Shown: piece by piece, positions 9,601 through 18,645 of the stretch
Position numbering within the stretch: the stretch's first letter is position 1
Layout of the letters: each line of letters begins with the position of its first letter
Assembly (NCBI RefSeq): GCF_003325355.1
Contig: NZ_CP030850.1
Location: 4,705,501 to 4,769,500, forward strand
Origin: Runella rosea
GTDB lineage: Bacteria > Bacteroidota > Bacteroidia > Cytophagales > Spirosomataceae
Direction: 5' to 3'
Length of the DNA stretch: 64,000 bases
The notes under the pieces: model-generated
Told to the model about the DNA's origin: nothing
Databases searched by the model: none
What the model saw: only the letters and a program-made list of their open reading frames with translations
Program-made: the position numbers and the translations under genes

Positions 9601-9713
9601 TGGCTCAGGCCTTCGTTGAGGGCAAGGTGGTCCCAATAGTCGGACGGAATCACGTTGTTGGCCCAAACGACATTTGAGATGCAGATAGAAAGCAGTAACA
9701 GGTATTTTTTCAT
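6606..9713 (-). CDS. Sensor histidine kinase with periplasmic beta-propeller (Reg_prop/Y_Y_Y/HisKA_3)
   Basis: A membrane sensor kinase of 1035 residues from the ATG at 9713, which opens the signal peptide MKKYLLLLSICISNVVWA. An upstream ATG at 9806 would add 31 residues that run through a hairpin repeat, so I rejected it. The periplasmic part holds many Reg_prop propeller repeats (for example SIVQDHRGLMWMGTQDGL and WVGTTKGLNR), followed by a Y_Y_Y domain (YQLEGFDKKWV) and one membrane helix (WWFYGLALLILVTVSKLFY). The cytoplasmic part has the HisKA_3 box with H835 in QDLHDEFGNTLTR and an HATPase domain with DNGKGF near residue 977. It has no receiver of its own; the downstream LuxR protein supplies that. 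The ligand is unknown, but related proteins often sense polysaccharide fragments. Confidence 0.93.
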   Translation of the reverse strand: MKKYLLLLSICISNVVWANNVIPSDYWDHLALNEGLSQNEVRSIVQDHRGLMWMGTQDGLNCYDGQAIKKYRHNPFDSTTLSHDDITFLYEDARHHLWVGTTKGLNRRLFRQNSFQHFPQIQGMVTSIVEDKNHAIWVGTSSGLWCLRPKGDEFQHFLYRHSTDDAYSLSNDFVGSMTLDAEGNLWIGTAKGLNKLLIGNNIRFENSRNRSLPLFDTDQPPTHVWSARAKGLWVSAQGQFGLANPQTGAWEDLTDGLPAKVQLSTVWTDRLGVIWIGTQGNGVFRYRFDEITRQLVRLGSFQEDLLAKNGLKSSHITCIYEGREASEDVVWVGTREAGVQLYSRSKNTFQHWERLFSKENAAGKSYFGIGTDRQGFLWAATFSKLYRIDRQSQDIKKYALPNDALVETITEDAKGTLWVGGNAGLLRYDRSRDRFAPFVLPAFDNKKPWVLRIYQDKQEKMWVGTQSYLAKLTPTGSPEIIRELPAAKNTKIELRSVGAIQKDAKGTLWIGMRNGLVQWPANGGIAQFFQNNPRDPKSLINNIVLDVHVDAKQRVWVCTTKGLSRVIEEKGKVTFEHFTEKEGLSNAFVYGALSDSKGKIWLTTNGGLVCFDPDKRTFRNYTAQDGLGGGEFNSGGFHQSADGELFFGGNGMLLSCRPTELVPNRHLPKVAVTSFKKFEKEWDIDSLLALKEPITLKYNENFFSFELAALDYTNPTQNQFAYQLEGFDKKWVTAGTRRYLTFTNLSPGQYTLRVKAANNEGLWNEKEILSIPLYIQPPFWQTWWFYGLALLILVTVSKLFYDYRVRAKVKHLFDLERVKLEENERVRKLAAQDLHDEFGNTLTRISLLTEMIKTRLNGQAKGEIGTLLTKIGDNSNRMYQGTKDFIWAINPEHDNFYEIAIRLKDFGDDAFDKTGIRFSVNGLNDDLRAVTLYMGESRHLVLLFKEAISNTLKHAQATEVSFTFGVENDEMKIQWQDNGKGFYADQTRQGNGLTNIQTRAEKIGGSALIRTLAGKGTCVEFRKKVGAIAKLSPKN

Positions 9714-10102
9714 TGTTAACCTCACCGCTTCCCCTCTTCTTAAACAAGGAGAAGGGGTATACGAGTTAAATTTTACAAAAGTAGGTTGGAACGCCCGTTG
9801 TTTCATTCACCCAAAATAGGGGATTATAATTTTGGCATTTTACTGAAATTTTAAGGGGTAATTTATTCATTTCCTGCCTATTTTCTTTTTTTAATTCCTC
9901 AGGTGGTGTATTCCACTGCATTGGATTTTGCCTATTTGCAACATTCAGCCTTTCCGAGCCGTATTTGCTTAAAAAAGGTTAAAATCACACAGATCAGCAT
10001 CTTACATACTTTTCGACGCTTAAAACACCGTGCTTTGTAAAGTTGTATTTCCCTTATAACTTCACCCCACCCTTTTTCGTTTATACAAGAAATACCCTTC
10101 TT
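9714..10102. other. Divergent intergenic region between the sensor kinase and the first subtilase
   Basis: About 390 bases between divergent genes, so promoters for both should lie here. Next to the kinase start is an imperfect hairpin (CCCCTCTTCTT at 9731-9741 with AAGGAGAAGGGG at 9746-9757), which would sit in the kinase leader mRNA. The rest is AT-rich. TACTTTTC at about 10007 is one base off the Bacteroidota -7 motif and could serve the subtilase operon. No gene is seen. Confidence 0.4.
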
Positions 10103-13100
10103 ATGCACTACCGTTTACGATTCATTCTCCTGGGGCTATCCTTTTTTTCGTTGACTGGCTACGCACAACTCAAACCATTGTATTCGAGCGAGCAACGGCA
10201 GAAACTCCAAGACGTACAGAAGTCCATTGAAAATCAACACCTTACTCTAAATACCCAATTACAAACTCTGGCCCGGCAAAACAATTGGCCATTGCGACAG
10301 GATTTCTCCGACGGCAGGGTGATGATTTTGAGCGGAGTGAGCGACACGGGTCAACCTCTCTACAATATTACAACAACCAACCGGGGAGCCGCAATTACGA
10401 CCCGCACCAATGCGCTCTACGATGGCGGCGGATTGGGGCTGAACCTCACGGGCGGCAGCAGTGTGATGAAAGACCGATTGGGCATTTGGGACGGCGGTGC
10501 CGTTTTGAAAACCCACAGCGAATTGACCGGGCGCATTACGCAGGTAGACGGTGCAACCAGCGTAAGCAGCCACGCCACCCACGTAAGCGGCACCATGATT
10601 GCCACAGGCATCAATCCACGGGCGCGTGGGATGGCTAATACGGCCACGCTACTGGCCCATGATTTCAACAATGATACCCCCGAAATGGCCAATGCCGCCG
10701 CCAACTTACTTGTTTCCAACCATTCGTACGGAACACTATCGGGCTGGCGGTTGAATACCGACCGACCTGGCACCGATAACAATCTTAAATGGGAATGGTA
10801 CGGGGATTCAACCATCAACAGCCTTCAGGACTACAAATTTGGTTTTTATGATGCGCGCACCCGCGAATGGGACCGCATTGCTTATAATGCTCCTTATTAT
10901 CTCATTGTCAATTCGGCGGGCAACGACCGGGGCACAACCGGCCCACCCGCAGGAACTGCCTATTTTTTTGGAAGTAGCAGCCGTAAAAGTACCACTCCAC
11001 GCGCCGCCCAAACAGGATACGATTTAATCTCGACTTACGGAACCGCCAAAAACAGCCTGACGGTGGGTGCCATCAGTGTGTTGAATAATGGATATAATCA
11101 AATTTCTGACCCACGCATTTCAAGTTTTAGCAGTTGGGGCCCCACCGACGACGGACGCATCAAACCCGATATTGTGGGGGTGGGCGTGAGTGTTTTCTCA
11201 ACCACTTCCACGGGCAATAACGCCTACACAACCCTCAGCGGTACGTCTATGTCGTCGCCCAATGTATCGGGCTCTATTTTTCTATTGCAGGAATTATACC
11301 ATAACCTAAACGGTACGTTTATGCGTTCGGCCACCTTAAAAGGACTCGTGTTGCATACCGCCGACGATGCTGGCAATCCCGGACCCGATTACCAATACGG
11401 TTGGGGATTGTTGGACGAACGGCAAGCCGCCGAAGTGCTTCTCAACAAAGATAAATCGCATTTAATCACCGAGCGTACTTTATTGCCCAACGAAACCTAC
11501 ACAACGCAGGTAGTGGCTTCGGGAAAAGGCCCGCTCATTGCTACCATTTGCTGGACCGACCCAGAAGCGACATCGTTTGCCGCGACCACCGCCAATTTTA
11601 ATAACCGTACTCCTAAGTTAATGAACGACTTAGATATCCGTATTTCCGACGGAACGACCGAATCGCTCCCCTGGGTGCTGGACCCAGAGCAACCCGCCAA
11701 CAACGCAACACGGGGGGATAACATTCGGGACAATGTGGAACAAATCATGATTCCCAACGCGATTCCAGGGCGTACCTACACCATCACTATAAAGCACAAA
11801 GGCACATTAACCAACAACACCCAACTTTACGCACTGATTCTCAGCGGTATCGGCGGCAAGGCATATTGTGAATCCCGGGCTACATCCGACGCAGACACTA
11901 AAATTACGAAAGTGGTACTGGGAAATGTCACCCAACTTGCCAATAACGGCTGCCAAACGTACAGTGATTTTATGAGTCAAGTCGTAGCGATTTCTTCAGG
12001 GCAAAGTATTCCTTTGGAAATAAGCGTCGGCTCTTGCGGCGGAGATTTCAACAAAGTAGTAAAAGCGTTTGTGGACTGGAATTCAGACGGAGATTTTGAC
12101 GATGAAAACGAAACGGTCGCAGCTTCGTCAGTCATGGGCAATGGCGTTTTTTCGACCGTTCTTAAAGCGCCGTCTGGGTTAATCTTCAATAACCTGTCCC
12201 GCATACGTATCGTAACGACCGAAACCAACAACCCCGCCGGTGTAACAGCCTGCGGCATATACGCCAAGGGCGAAACGCAGGAGTTTTTAGTGCGTTTTAC
12301 GCGCCCCACGCGCGACGTGAGCCTATCAGCATTGGTCACACCTGAAAATAACTTTTGCAGCAATCAACTCAGCAGCGTTACCATTCGACTTAAAAACAAC
12401 GGTTCGGAAGCTCTAACGGCTATTCCCGTTTCGGTTCAAGTATCGGAGCCATCAGGTGCAGTACTCGGAACCATTACCTCAACGTTTACGCAGGCTTTAA
12501 CCGCTTTTTCGGAAACTGCGTTTTCATTGACCGCGCCATTTTTGAGTGAATTAAAACCCGCGACAAACTATCTCTTTACAATCAAAACACTCTTGCCCGA
12601 CGATCAGGATTCGCTGAACAATAACCTGATTCAAACCAGAGCAGTGGCAGGTCCAACAATGATTACTGCGGCCACGGCGACGTACTGCGGTACCGACCCG
12701 CTTTCGCTCATCGTCAAAGGCAACGGAACCGCCTTTTGGTATGACAGTCCTTCTTCCTCTCAATTTATTGCCGTCGGCAACTCAACGAGTAGCAGTGTAC
12801 GTTTGCCGGGAGGGACTTTTTACGTAGCCCTCAACGATTTCAGCGGCACCTTAGGCCCTACTACCAAATCCGCTTTTACGGGAGGAACCTATTCTGGCAA
12901 TTTCGGCCCCGCGCCGCTCATTCGCACCGAAGTACCCATTTTGTTAGAAAGCGCTCGGCTGTACACCTCTTCGGCCGGTCGACTGACGTTTACCGTGTAT
13001 GGTTTGGATGATAAATTTATCTCTACCACCACGATTGATGTAACCGCCAGCCGAAATCCTAACGCCCCCAATCAAGGAGCACCCACGGGGCAAATCTCCG

Positions 13101-14122
13101 ACGACCCGAGCGACCCTGGCAAGGTATACTCGCTGAATTTGGCCATTCCCGCCGCTGGAGATTATAAAATTACGATTGAGTACGAAAACGGGGCCACCAT
13201 ATTCCGTAGCAATGCGGGTGTATCGGGCTTTCCGTTCAGCATTCCCAATGTTATTACATTGAAAGGGGCGTTGTTTACCCAAAACGGCGGGATTGATACC
13301 CTCACAAACGCCTATTACTATTTTTATGATTTAAAGGTTAAATCGTTGGGCTGTTCGAGCGACAGAATTCCCGTTGTATCCCAGTCCTCCACGGGGGCTA
13401 CTCCGACCATCTCGGTCACGGGAAGTACCACCATCTGCGAAGGCACAGTCATTGACCTCACGGCCCCCGCAAATGGCGGCTCGTACCAGTGGTTTTTCAA
13501 TAATCAGCCCGTTAGTGGAGCCACGAATGCTACCTTCTCGGCGGGCAATTCAGGCGTGTATACAGTGAGTACGTCGGTCAACAACTGCCTGCCTTCGGTG
13601 TCATCACCCGTGACCATCACCACCAAGAAAGCCGAAAAACCCACGATTACAACCAACGGCATCGAGCTTACATCCAGTGCCGTTTCGGGCAACCAATGGT
13701 TACTGAATGGACTACCGATTGCGGGTGCTACCGCCAAAACATACATGCCATCACAAACGGGTGGCTACTCAGTGAGAGGCAATGTAAATGGATGTGGCGA
13801 ATTGATTTCGGACGAAGTACGGATTACAATCACGGCTATGGAACCCGTTTCTCCGATTGCGGAGGTATATAAAGTATATCCCAATCCAACCGAAGATTTT
13901 GTCATTTTAGAATATACTTCACCGACCCCCATTTTGCAAAAAATAATGGCTTATTTGTACGACTTACAGGGCCGTTTGGTACTGAAAAAACAGATGGAAG
14001 GGGATGAAAAAAAAATTAGTACGCAATTTAACCTCAAAATGCTGCAAAGCGGTACGTTTTTTGCTATAATTGAGGTGGAGGGTACACCAACGCGCATCAT
14101 TAATGCCATTGTAAAACACTAA
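10103..14122 (+). CDS. S8 family subtilisin-like serine protease with type IX secretion sorting domain
   Basis: A 1339-residue secreted protease. The start at 10103 gives a clean signal peptide (MHYRLRFILLGLSFFSLTGYAQ); a start at 10043 adds 20 unlikely residues. The catalytic set is complete: D130 (GIWDGG), H157 (SHATHVSGTM), oxyanion N274 (NSAGND) and S382 (SGTSMSSPN). A GEVED-type domain follows (DWNSDGDFDDENETV), then adhesive beta/Ig-like regions including GSYQWFFNNQPVSGAT. The last ~85 residues (VYKVYPNPTEDFVILEY onward) are a type A T9SS C-terminal sorting domain. The protein should therefore cross the outer membrane through T9SS and act at the surface or outside. It heads a five-gene same-strand run to mobA. 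Confidence 0.93.
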   Translation: MHYRLRFILLGLSFFSLTGYAQLKPLYSSEQRQKLQDVQKSIENQHLTLNTQLQTLARQNNWPLRQDFSDGRVMILSGVSDTGQPLYNITTTNRGAAITTRTNALYDGGGLGLNLTGGSSVMKDRLGIWDGGAVLKTHSELTGRITQVDGATSVSSHATHVSGTMIATGINPRARGMANTATLLAHDFNNDTPEMANAAANLLVSNHSYGTLSGWRLNTDRPGTDNNLKWEWYGDSTINSLQDYKFGFYDARTREWDRIAYNAPYYLIVNSAGNDRGTTGPPAGTAYFFGSSSRKSTTPRAAQTGYDLISTYGTAKNSLTVGAISVLNNGYNQISDPRISSFSSWGPTDDGRIKPDIVGVGVSVFSTTSTGNNAYTTLSGTSMSSPNVSGSIFLLQELYHNLNGTFMRSATLKGLVLHTADDAGNPGPDYQYGWGLLDERQAAEVLLNKDKSHLITERTLLPNETYTTQVVASGKGPLIATICWTDPEATSFAATTANFNNRTPKLMNDLDIRISDGTTESLPWVLDPEQPANNATRGDNIRDNVEQIMIPNAIPGRTYTITIKHKGTLTNNTQLYALILSGIGGKAYCESRATSDADTKITKVVLGNVTQLANNGCQTYSDFMSQVVAISSGQSIPLEISVGSCGGDFNKVVKAFVDWNSDGDFDDENETVAASSVMGNGVFSTVLKAPSGLIFNNLSRIRIVTTETNNPAGVTACGIYAKGETQEFLVRFTRPTRDVSLSALVTPENNFCSNQLSSVTIRLKNNGSEALTAIPVSVQVSEPSGAVLGTITSTFTQALTAFSETAFSLTAPFLSELKPATNYLFTIKTLLPDDQDSLNNNLIQTRAVAGPTMITAATATYCGTDPLSLIVKGNGTAFWYDSPSSSQFIAVGNSTSSSVRLPGGTFYVALNDFSGTLGPTTKSAFTGGTYSGNFGPAPLIRTEVPILLESARLYTSSAGRLTFTVYGLDDKFISTTTIDVTASRNPNAPNQGAPTGQISDDPSDPGKVYSLNLAIPAAGDYKITIEYENGATIFRSNAGVSGFPFSIPNVITLKGALFTQNGGIDTLTNAYYYFYDLKVKSLGCSSDRIPVVSQSSTGATPTISVTGSTTICEGTVIDLTAPANGGSYQWFFNNQPVSGATNATFSAGNSGVYTVSTSVNNCLPSVSSPVTITTKKAEKPTITTNGIELTSSAVSGNQWLLNGLPIAGATAKTYMPSQTGGYSVRGNVNGCGELISDEVRITITAMEPVSPIAEVYKVYPNPTEDFVILEYTSPTPILQKIMAYLYDLQGRLVLKKQMEGDEKKISTQFNLKMLQSGTFFAIIEVEGTPTRIINAIVKH

Positions 14123-14146
14123 GTTGCGCACCTGTACTGTGAGAGG

Positions 14147-16951
14147 ATGCTTGCTATTTTACCCCGTAAACTATTTTTTAGTATTTCTTCGCTGATAGGT
14201 AGGCTTTTAATGGTCTATCTATCAGTTATTTGCATTTTTGTCAAAGGCCAAACCGTCGAAACCCGTCTCAAAACACCAGAAAACACGGCTGGTTTACGCC
14301 ACCTCGACCTCCAAAAACGCTACACCCTGAATCGCCAAAAGGCGCTGAGTCTTGCCAAAAAACAAAAATGGTTTATTAGCAAAAAATATGCCAAGGAGCG
14401 CATTTTAACCTTACAGGGAGTTGACACATTTGGTATACCCGTTTATTACACTGTTCATAACCTTTTGGCTTCTGCAGGTACGCACACCACCAACCTCTAC
14501 AACGGCGGAGGCTTAGGTATTGATTTAAAAGGGGATTTGCCGCAGCTTAATGGCACCCTTTGCCTCTGGGACGGTGGCTTACCTCGACTTTCGCACATTG
14601 AATTTGGGGGGAGAATCCGTCAAAAAGACGGCAGTACCCTACTGAGCGACCATGCCACGCACCTATCAGGAACAATGGCCGCTGCTGGCATCAATTCACA
14701 GGTAAAAGGAATGGCGTACGGAGCTAAATTAGATGTTTGGGACTATACAGATGATGTGGTGGAAATGTCCCGCGAGGCATCAAAAATGTTGGTTTCAAAT
14801 CACTCGTACGGCCCCGTTGTGGGTTGGTTTTACAATGAAAGTCGGCCGGGTAACGACCCGACTCGTAAATGGGAATGGTGGGGTAATACGAGCATCAGCA
14901 CAAAAGAAGATTATCGCTTTGGGTTTTATGACGAAAAAGCGCAGGACTTGGATCAATTGGCGTACAACAACCCCTTTTACCTGATTGTAAAATCGGCCGA
15001 TAACAAACGTAGCGAAACAGGCCCGCCCATCGGAACGCCTTATTTCTTACGAAATACAAACCAAACAAGTATTTTGGATCGGTACCGGAACGATGGCTAC
15101 GACGTGATTCCCGCCGAAGCCAACGCCAAAAATATTTTAACCGTTGGCGGAGCAGAATTAAAACTGCAAAATGGCCGCATCGGTGGTTTCTCCGTCTCCG
15201 ATTTTAGCGGTTGGGGGCCTACCGACGACGGACGCATCAAACCAGACTTATTGGGCGTAGGGACAAGCATTATTTCTTCCATCTCAAACGCCGACAACGC
15301 CTACGCAACTATGTCGGGGACTTCAACTGCTTCCGCCAATGTTTCGGGTACGTTGATTCTGTTACAGGAGCTTTTTTACCGTCAAAAAGCCTATTTTATG
15401 CGTTCGGCCACGTTAAAAGGACTGGTACTCCACACGGCCGACAAACCACTCGACAAATTGGGCCCAAGCTACGAATACGGATGGGGCTTGCTCAACGCCG
15501 AAAAAGCCGCCAAAGTCCTGATTAATTCAGACAATAACCATGTCGTGCTTGAAAAATCACTTCGGCAGAATGAAACTTATCAACAAAAAATCATTGCTAC
15601 GGGCAATACTCCTTTGGTCGTAACCCTTAGTTGGACCGACCCAGAAGGTACGCCCACCCGGATTACGACCCAAACCGTAGATGACCCAACCATTAAACTC
15701 ATCAATGACCTCGACGTACGTCTGAGCGACGATACTGGCAATACATGGTTCCCGTGGGTACTTGACCCCGCAAATCCCGCCAAAGAAGCAAGCAGGGGCG
15801 ACAATATTCGGGACAATACCGAGCAAGCGGTGATTGAATCGCCAACGCCCGGAAAAGTGTATACTTTGACCATTCGGCATAAACGAACGCTGCAAACTGG
15901 CACCCAGCCTTATTCTCTGTTTATTAGCGGCATAAGCCCTCAGGATTGCAACGCAGCCGTTCAGTTAGTAGCAGGAAAAGACACGACGCTTTGCGGAAAT
16001 ATTGCCCTAAAGATGCAAATCAAAGGTGACAATGGCCTGACCTATCAATGGATGAAAGACGGGCAGTTGCTTGCTACCTCTACTTCTACCTCACTGGATA
16101 TTTCACAGGAAGGGGTCTATTCCGTCAAGGCCATCGGGTATCAATGTTCGGCCCAATCAAAACCCATCAGCGTCCGTGTTTCTGGACTAACTGCTCAAAT
16201 CAGCCCCGCAGGAAGTTTTGCTATCTGCGCGGGCAAGGCGGTACGACTATCCGCGAATGAAGGCTTGGGCTATCGATATCAATGGCAACGCAACGGCAGC
16301 CCCATTGCAGGCGCCACCATGTCGGTTCTTACCCCAACAGAACCTGGAACGTATAGTGTTATCATTCGGAGCAATAGTTGCACGGCCGTTTCCAGGCCGA
16401 CTCAATTGCTTTCGGCGCTTCAACAGCCCGTTATTTCAACCAACACTGGTACCCTCATCCCCCCGAAAGGGAGTATTCGGCTCACAACCACTACGGGCGA
16501 AGGAATGACCTACCGCTGGTTTCTAAACGATAACCCTATTACGACTGCTACTGGAGCGCGGCTGACCGCATCATTACCTGGTAAATACACCGTTGAAATT
16601 ACACAAAACGGGTGTTCCATTATGTCGGCCCCCCTCATCCTGACCAACGTTCCGTATCCAACAAATACCCCCGCCACGGTTCCTGAAATATTGATTGTGA
16701 AGGAAAACCTATCGCTTTTTCCAAACCCCGTCGTTCATACCCTGACCGTCGCGTATGCATCTGACAATACGTACGATTTAACGGCGCATATTGTGACGAT
16801 GGACGGAGTTGAACTCGCGGGCAAATTGCTATACGACAACGGTAGTGTGTTTCTGAATCAGTTTGATGTATCAGAACTCCCGCCGGGTAAGTACTTCATT
16901 CAGGTCAGCGACGGGCGACGTTCCATTGCCAAACCTTTTGTAAAGCAATGA
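14147..16951 (+). CDS. Second S8 subtilisin-like protease, diverged paralogue with T9SS sorting domain
   Basis: A 934-residue paralogue of the preceding protease, 24 bases downstream. The two share layout from the NLYNGGGLG region through the catalytic domain. D142 (CLWDGG), H169 (SDHATHLSGTM) and S393 (SGTSTASAN) are kept. However, the usual SAGN around the oxyanion Asn reads SADNK (N286), and the Pro after the nucleophile motif is Ala (A397, versus P386 in the neighbour). It lacks the GEVED domain and has Ig-like repeats (YQWMKDGQLL, YQWQRNGSPI, YRWFLNDNPI) before a C-terminal domain starting LSLFPNPVVHTLTV, typical of T9SS cargo. The signal is longer than usual; M22 (MVYLSVICIFVKGQ) is an alternative start. 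Activity may be altered. Confidence 0.9.
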   Translation: MLAILPRKLFFSISSLIGRLLMVYLSVICIFVKGQTVETRLKTPENTAGLRHLDLQKRYTLNRQKALSLAKKQKWFISKKYAKERILTLQGVDTFGIPVYYTVHNLLASAGTHTTNLYNGGGLGIDLKGDLPQLNGTLCLWDGGLPRLSHIEFGGRIRQKDGSTLLSDHATHLSGTMAAAGINSQVKGMAYGAKLDVWDYTDDVVEMSREASKMLVSNHSYGPVVGWFYNESRPGNDPTRKWEWWGNTSISTKEDYRFGFYDEKAQDLDQLAYNNPFYLIVKSADNKRSETGPPIGTPYFLRNTNQTSILDRYRNDGYDVIPAEANAKNILTVGGAELKLQNGRIGGFSVSDFSGWGPTDDGRIKPDLLGVGTSIISSISNADNAYATMSGTSTASANVSGTLILLQELFYRQKAYFMRSATLKGLVLHTADKPLDKLGPSYEYGWGLLNAEKAAKVLINSDNNHVVLEKSLRQNETYQQKIIATGNTPLVVTLSWTDPEGTPTRITTQTVDDPTIKLINDLDVRLSDDTGNTWFPWVLDPANPAKEASRGDNIRDNTEQAVIESPTPGKVYTLTIRHKRTLQTGTQPYSLFISGISPQDCNAAVQLVAGKDTTLCGNIALKMQIKGDNGLTYQWMKDGQLLATSTSTSLDISQEGVYSVKAIGYQCSAQSKPISVRVSGLTAQISPAGSFAICAGKAVRLSANEGLGYRYQWQRNGSPIAGATMSVLTPTEPGTYSVIIRSNSCTAVSRPTQLLSALQQPVISTNTGTLIPPKGSIRLTTTTGEGMTYRWFLNDNPITTATGARLTASLPGKYTVEITQNGCSIMSAPLILTNVPYPTNTPATVPEILIVKENLSLFPNPVVHTLTVAYASDNTYDLTAHIVTMDGVELAGKLLYDNGSVFLNQFDVSELPPGKYFIQVSDGRRSIAKPFVKQ

Positions 16952-16963
16952 TGTTTTGCGGGT

Positions 16964-17593
16964 ATGAATCATGCCATCGAACTTAGCGTTTTGTCGCCCA
17001 TGGCCTCGGTCGAATCTATGATTGATGCCTTTGAAGCCGTGCAGCAAAACGGGTTTGCCACATTGACCGTTCCTCCTTTTTGGGTCAAAAAATTACACCG
17101 CGATTGGCCTGAATCCGCCCAAGCCATTTTATCGACCGTGATTGGGTATCCTTTGGGCTACCAACGCACCGAAACCAAGCAAACTGAAACAGAATGCGCC
17201 CTTAACGATGGCGCGCGCGAAATTCAGGTGGTAATGAATACATCGGCTTGGTTTTCGAATTCAAACGGTTGGCCCAAAGTAGAATTTGCCAAACTCGCCA
17301 AACTGATTCACCAACGAGAAGCTATTTTTACGGTGATTATCGAAACCGATTTTTTTGATGAGTCCAACCTTCTTCGTGCTCTCAAAACTGCCGCCGACGC
17401 GGGAGCGGATTACGTACAAAATACCACAGGATTTTTCCAAAAACCATTTGACCTAGCAAAAGCAGTACGCTTTAAGCAGCTCACACCCGCCCGAGTTGGC
17501 TGCAAAATTTGGGCTGAGGGTGCTACCAATGAAGATTTTACGAAGCTATTGGAACACGGAGCAGAAAGGCTATGTTTGCCTTTCAGAAGCTAA
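16964..17593 (+). CDS. DeoC/deoxyribose-phosphate aldolase homologue lacking the Schiff-base lysine
   Basis: A 209-residue TIM-barrel protein with the outline of 2-deoxyribose-5-phosphate aldolase: VIGYPLGYQRTETKQTE early, a REIQVVMN strand, and DYVQNTTGF. In true DERA the last motif reads K-T-S-T-G-F, with the Lys forming the Schiff base; here that position is Q152. The helper Asp of the E-I/L-D-V/M-V-x-N motif is Q88. The second Lys (K181 in CKIWAEG) is kept. Normal aldolase chemistry is therefore unlikely, and the protein may bind a sugar phosphate or do something else. It starts 12 bases after the second subtilase and lies before a YheT hydrolase. I give no gene symbol because the function is probably changed. 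Confidence 0.8.
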   Translation: MNHAIELSVLSPMASVESMIDAFEAVQQNGFATLTVPPFWVKKLHRDWPESAQAILSTVIGYPLGYQRTETKQTETECALNDGAREIQVVMNTSAWFSNSNGWPKVEFAKLAKLIHQREAIFTVIIETDFFDESNLLRALKTAADAGADYVQNTTGFFQKPFDLAKAVRFKQLTPARVGCKIWAEGATNEDFTKLLEHGAERLCLPFRS

Positions 17594-17631
17594 CGTACCG
17601 AATCTGTCCTTTTTGTTTCTGGAAAATTTTC

Positions 17632-18645
17632 ATGCCTGTTATTTCGACCAACACCCACCGTCCGCCTTCGTGGTTGCCAAATGGCCACTACCAGAGCATT
17701 TATCCCGCTCTTTTTCGGACCGTTAATCCTTCCTACCAACGCGAGCGCCTTACCACGCCCGACGATGATTTTTTAGATATAGACTGGAGTTTTGCAAAAA
17801 AGAACAAAACAGCAGACAAAAAGGAAACTGCCAAACTACCCACCACGTTGCCTCCTTTGGTGATTCTTTCGCACGGGCTGGAAGGAAGCAGCACCCGGCA
17901 GTACATAACGGGAATGGTGAAGTTTCTGACCACCAACGGATTTGATTGTTTGGCTTGGAATTACCGAAGTTGCAGCGGCGAAATAAACCGCCAACTGCGA
18001 TTTTATCACAGCGGCGAAACCACCGATCTGGAATTTGTGATTCAACACGCGCTCGCCAAAGGCTACACCGAAATCAACCTGATGGGGTTTAGTTTGGGAG
18101 GAAATGTGACATTGAAATACGTCGGCGAAAACGGAGCAAACATCCATCCAGCCATCAAAAAAGCGGTGGCATTTAGCGTGCCGATGGATTTATTGGCTTG
18201 TAGCCGCAATATCGAAAAACCAGAAAATAAAATCTATTTGTGGCGATTCTTAAAATCGCTAAAACCCAAAGTAACGGCAAAAGCCCAACAATATCCTGAG
18301 CATTTTGATTTAAACAAGTGGAAATACGTCAAAACATTCTGGGATTTTGACCACGTTTATACAGGACCACTGCACGGGTTTGAAGGGGCCGATGATTATT
18401 ACCAGAAAAGCAGTTCCAAAGGTTTTATTCACGCAGCGGCCATCCCAACGCTCATCGTCAACGCCGTCAACGACCCTCTGGTACCCTATCAAAGCCTACC
18501 TGCCGATGTAATTGCAAATATGCCCAACGTGTGGCTGGAACTCACGCAGTCTGGCGGGCATTGTGGTTTTAGACCTGATACTTTTAGCCACAAAGACGCG
18601 TATTGGTCGGAAGTTCGGGCGTTAACATTTCTCACTGAGCCATGA
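17632..18645 (+). CDS. YheT-type alpha/beta hydrolase
   Basis: A 337-residue hydrolase of the YheT (ABHD1/3-like) family, starting at the ATG at 17632 (MPVISTNTHRPPSWLPNGHYQ). The upstream frame overlaps deoC and adds a Cys/Phe-rich stretch that does not belong to the family. Diagnostic features are the NGHYQSIYP start, LSHGLEGSS, the nucleophile elbow GFSLGGN, the Asp in NAVNDPLVP and the His in SGGHCGF. The catalytic triad is complete. The family includes esterases and lipases, but the physiological substrate is unknown. The stop codon overlaps the mobA start by four bases (ATGA), which indicates translational coupling. Confidence 0.88.
   Translation: MPVISTNTHRPPSWLPNGHYQSIYPALFRTVNPSYQRERLTTPDDDFLDIDWSFAKKNKTADKKETAKLPTTLPPLVILSHGLEGSSTRQYITGMVKFLTTNGFDCLAWNYRSCSGEINRQLRFYHSGETTDLEFVIQHALAKGYTEINLMGFSLGGNVTLKYVGENGANIHPAIKKAVAFSVPMDLLACSRNIEKPENKIYLWRFLKSLKPKVTAKAQQYPEHFDLNKWKYVKTFWDFDHVYTGPLHGFEGADDYYQKSSSKGFIHAAAIPTLIVNAVNDPLVPYQSLPADVIANMPNVWLELTQSGGHCGFRPDTFSHKDAYWSEVRALTFLTEP

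Noticed and set aside
10043-10102. Upstream start for the first subtilase
   Set aside because: The extra residues precede a complete signal peptide that begins at 10103.
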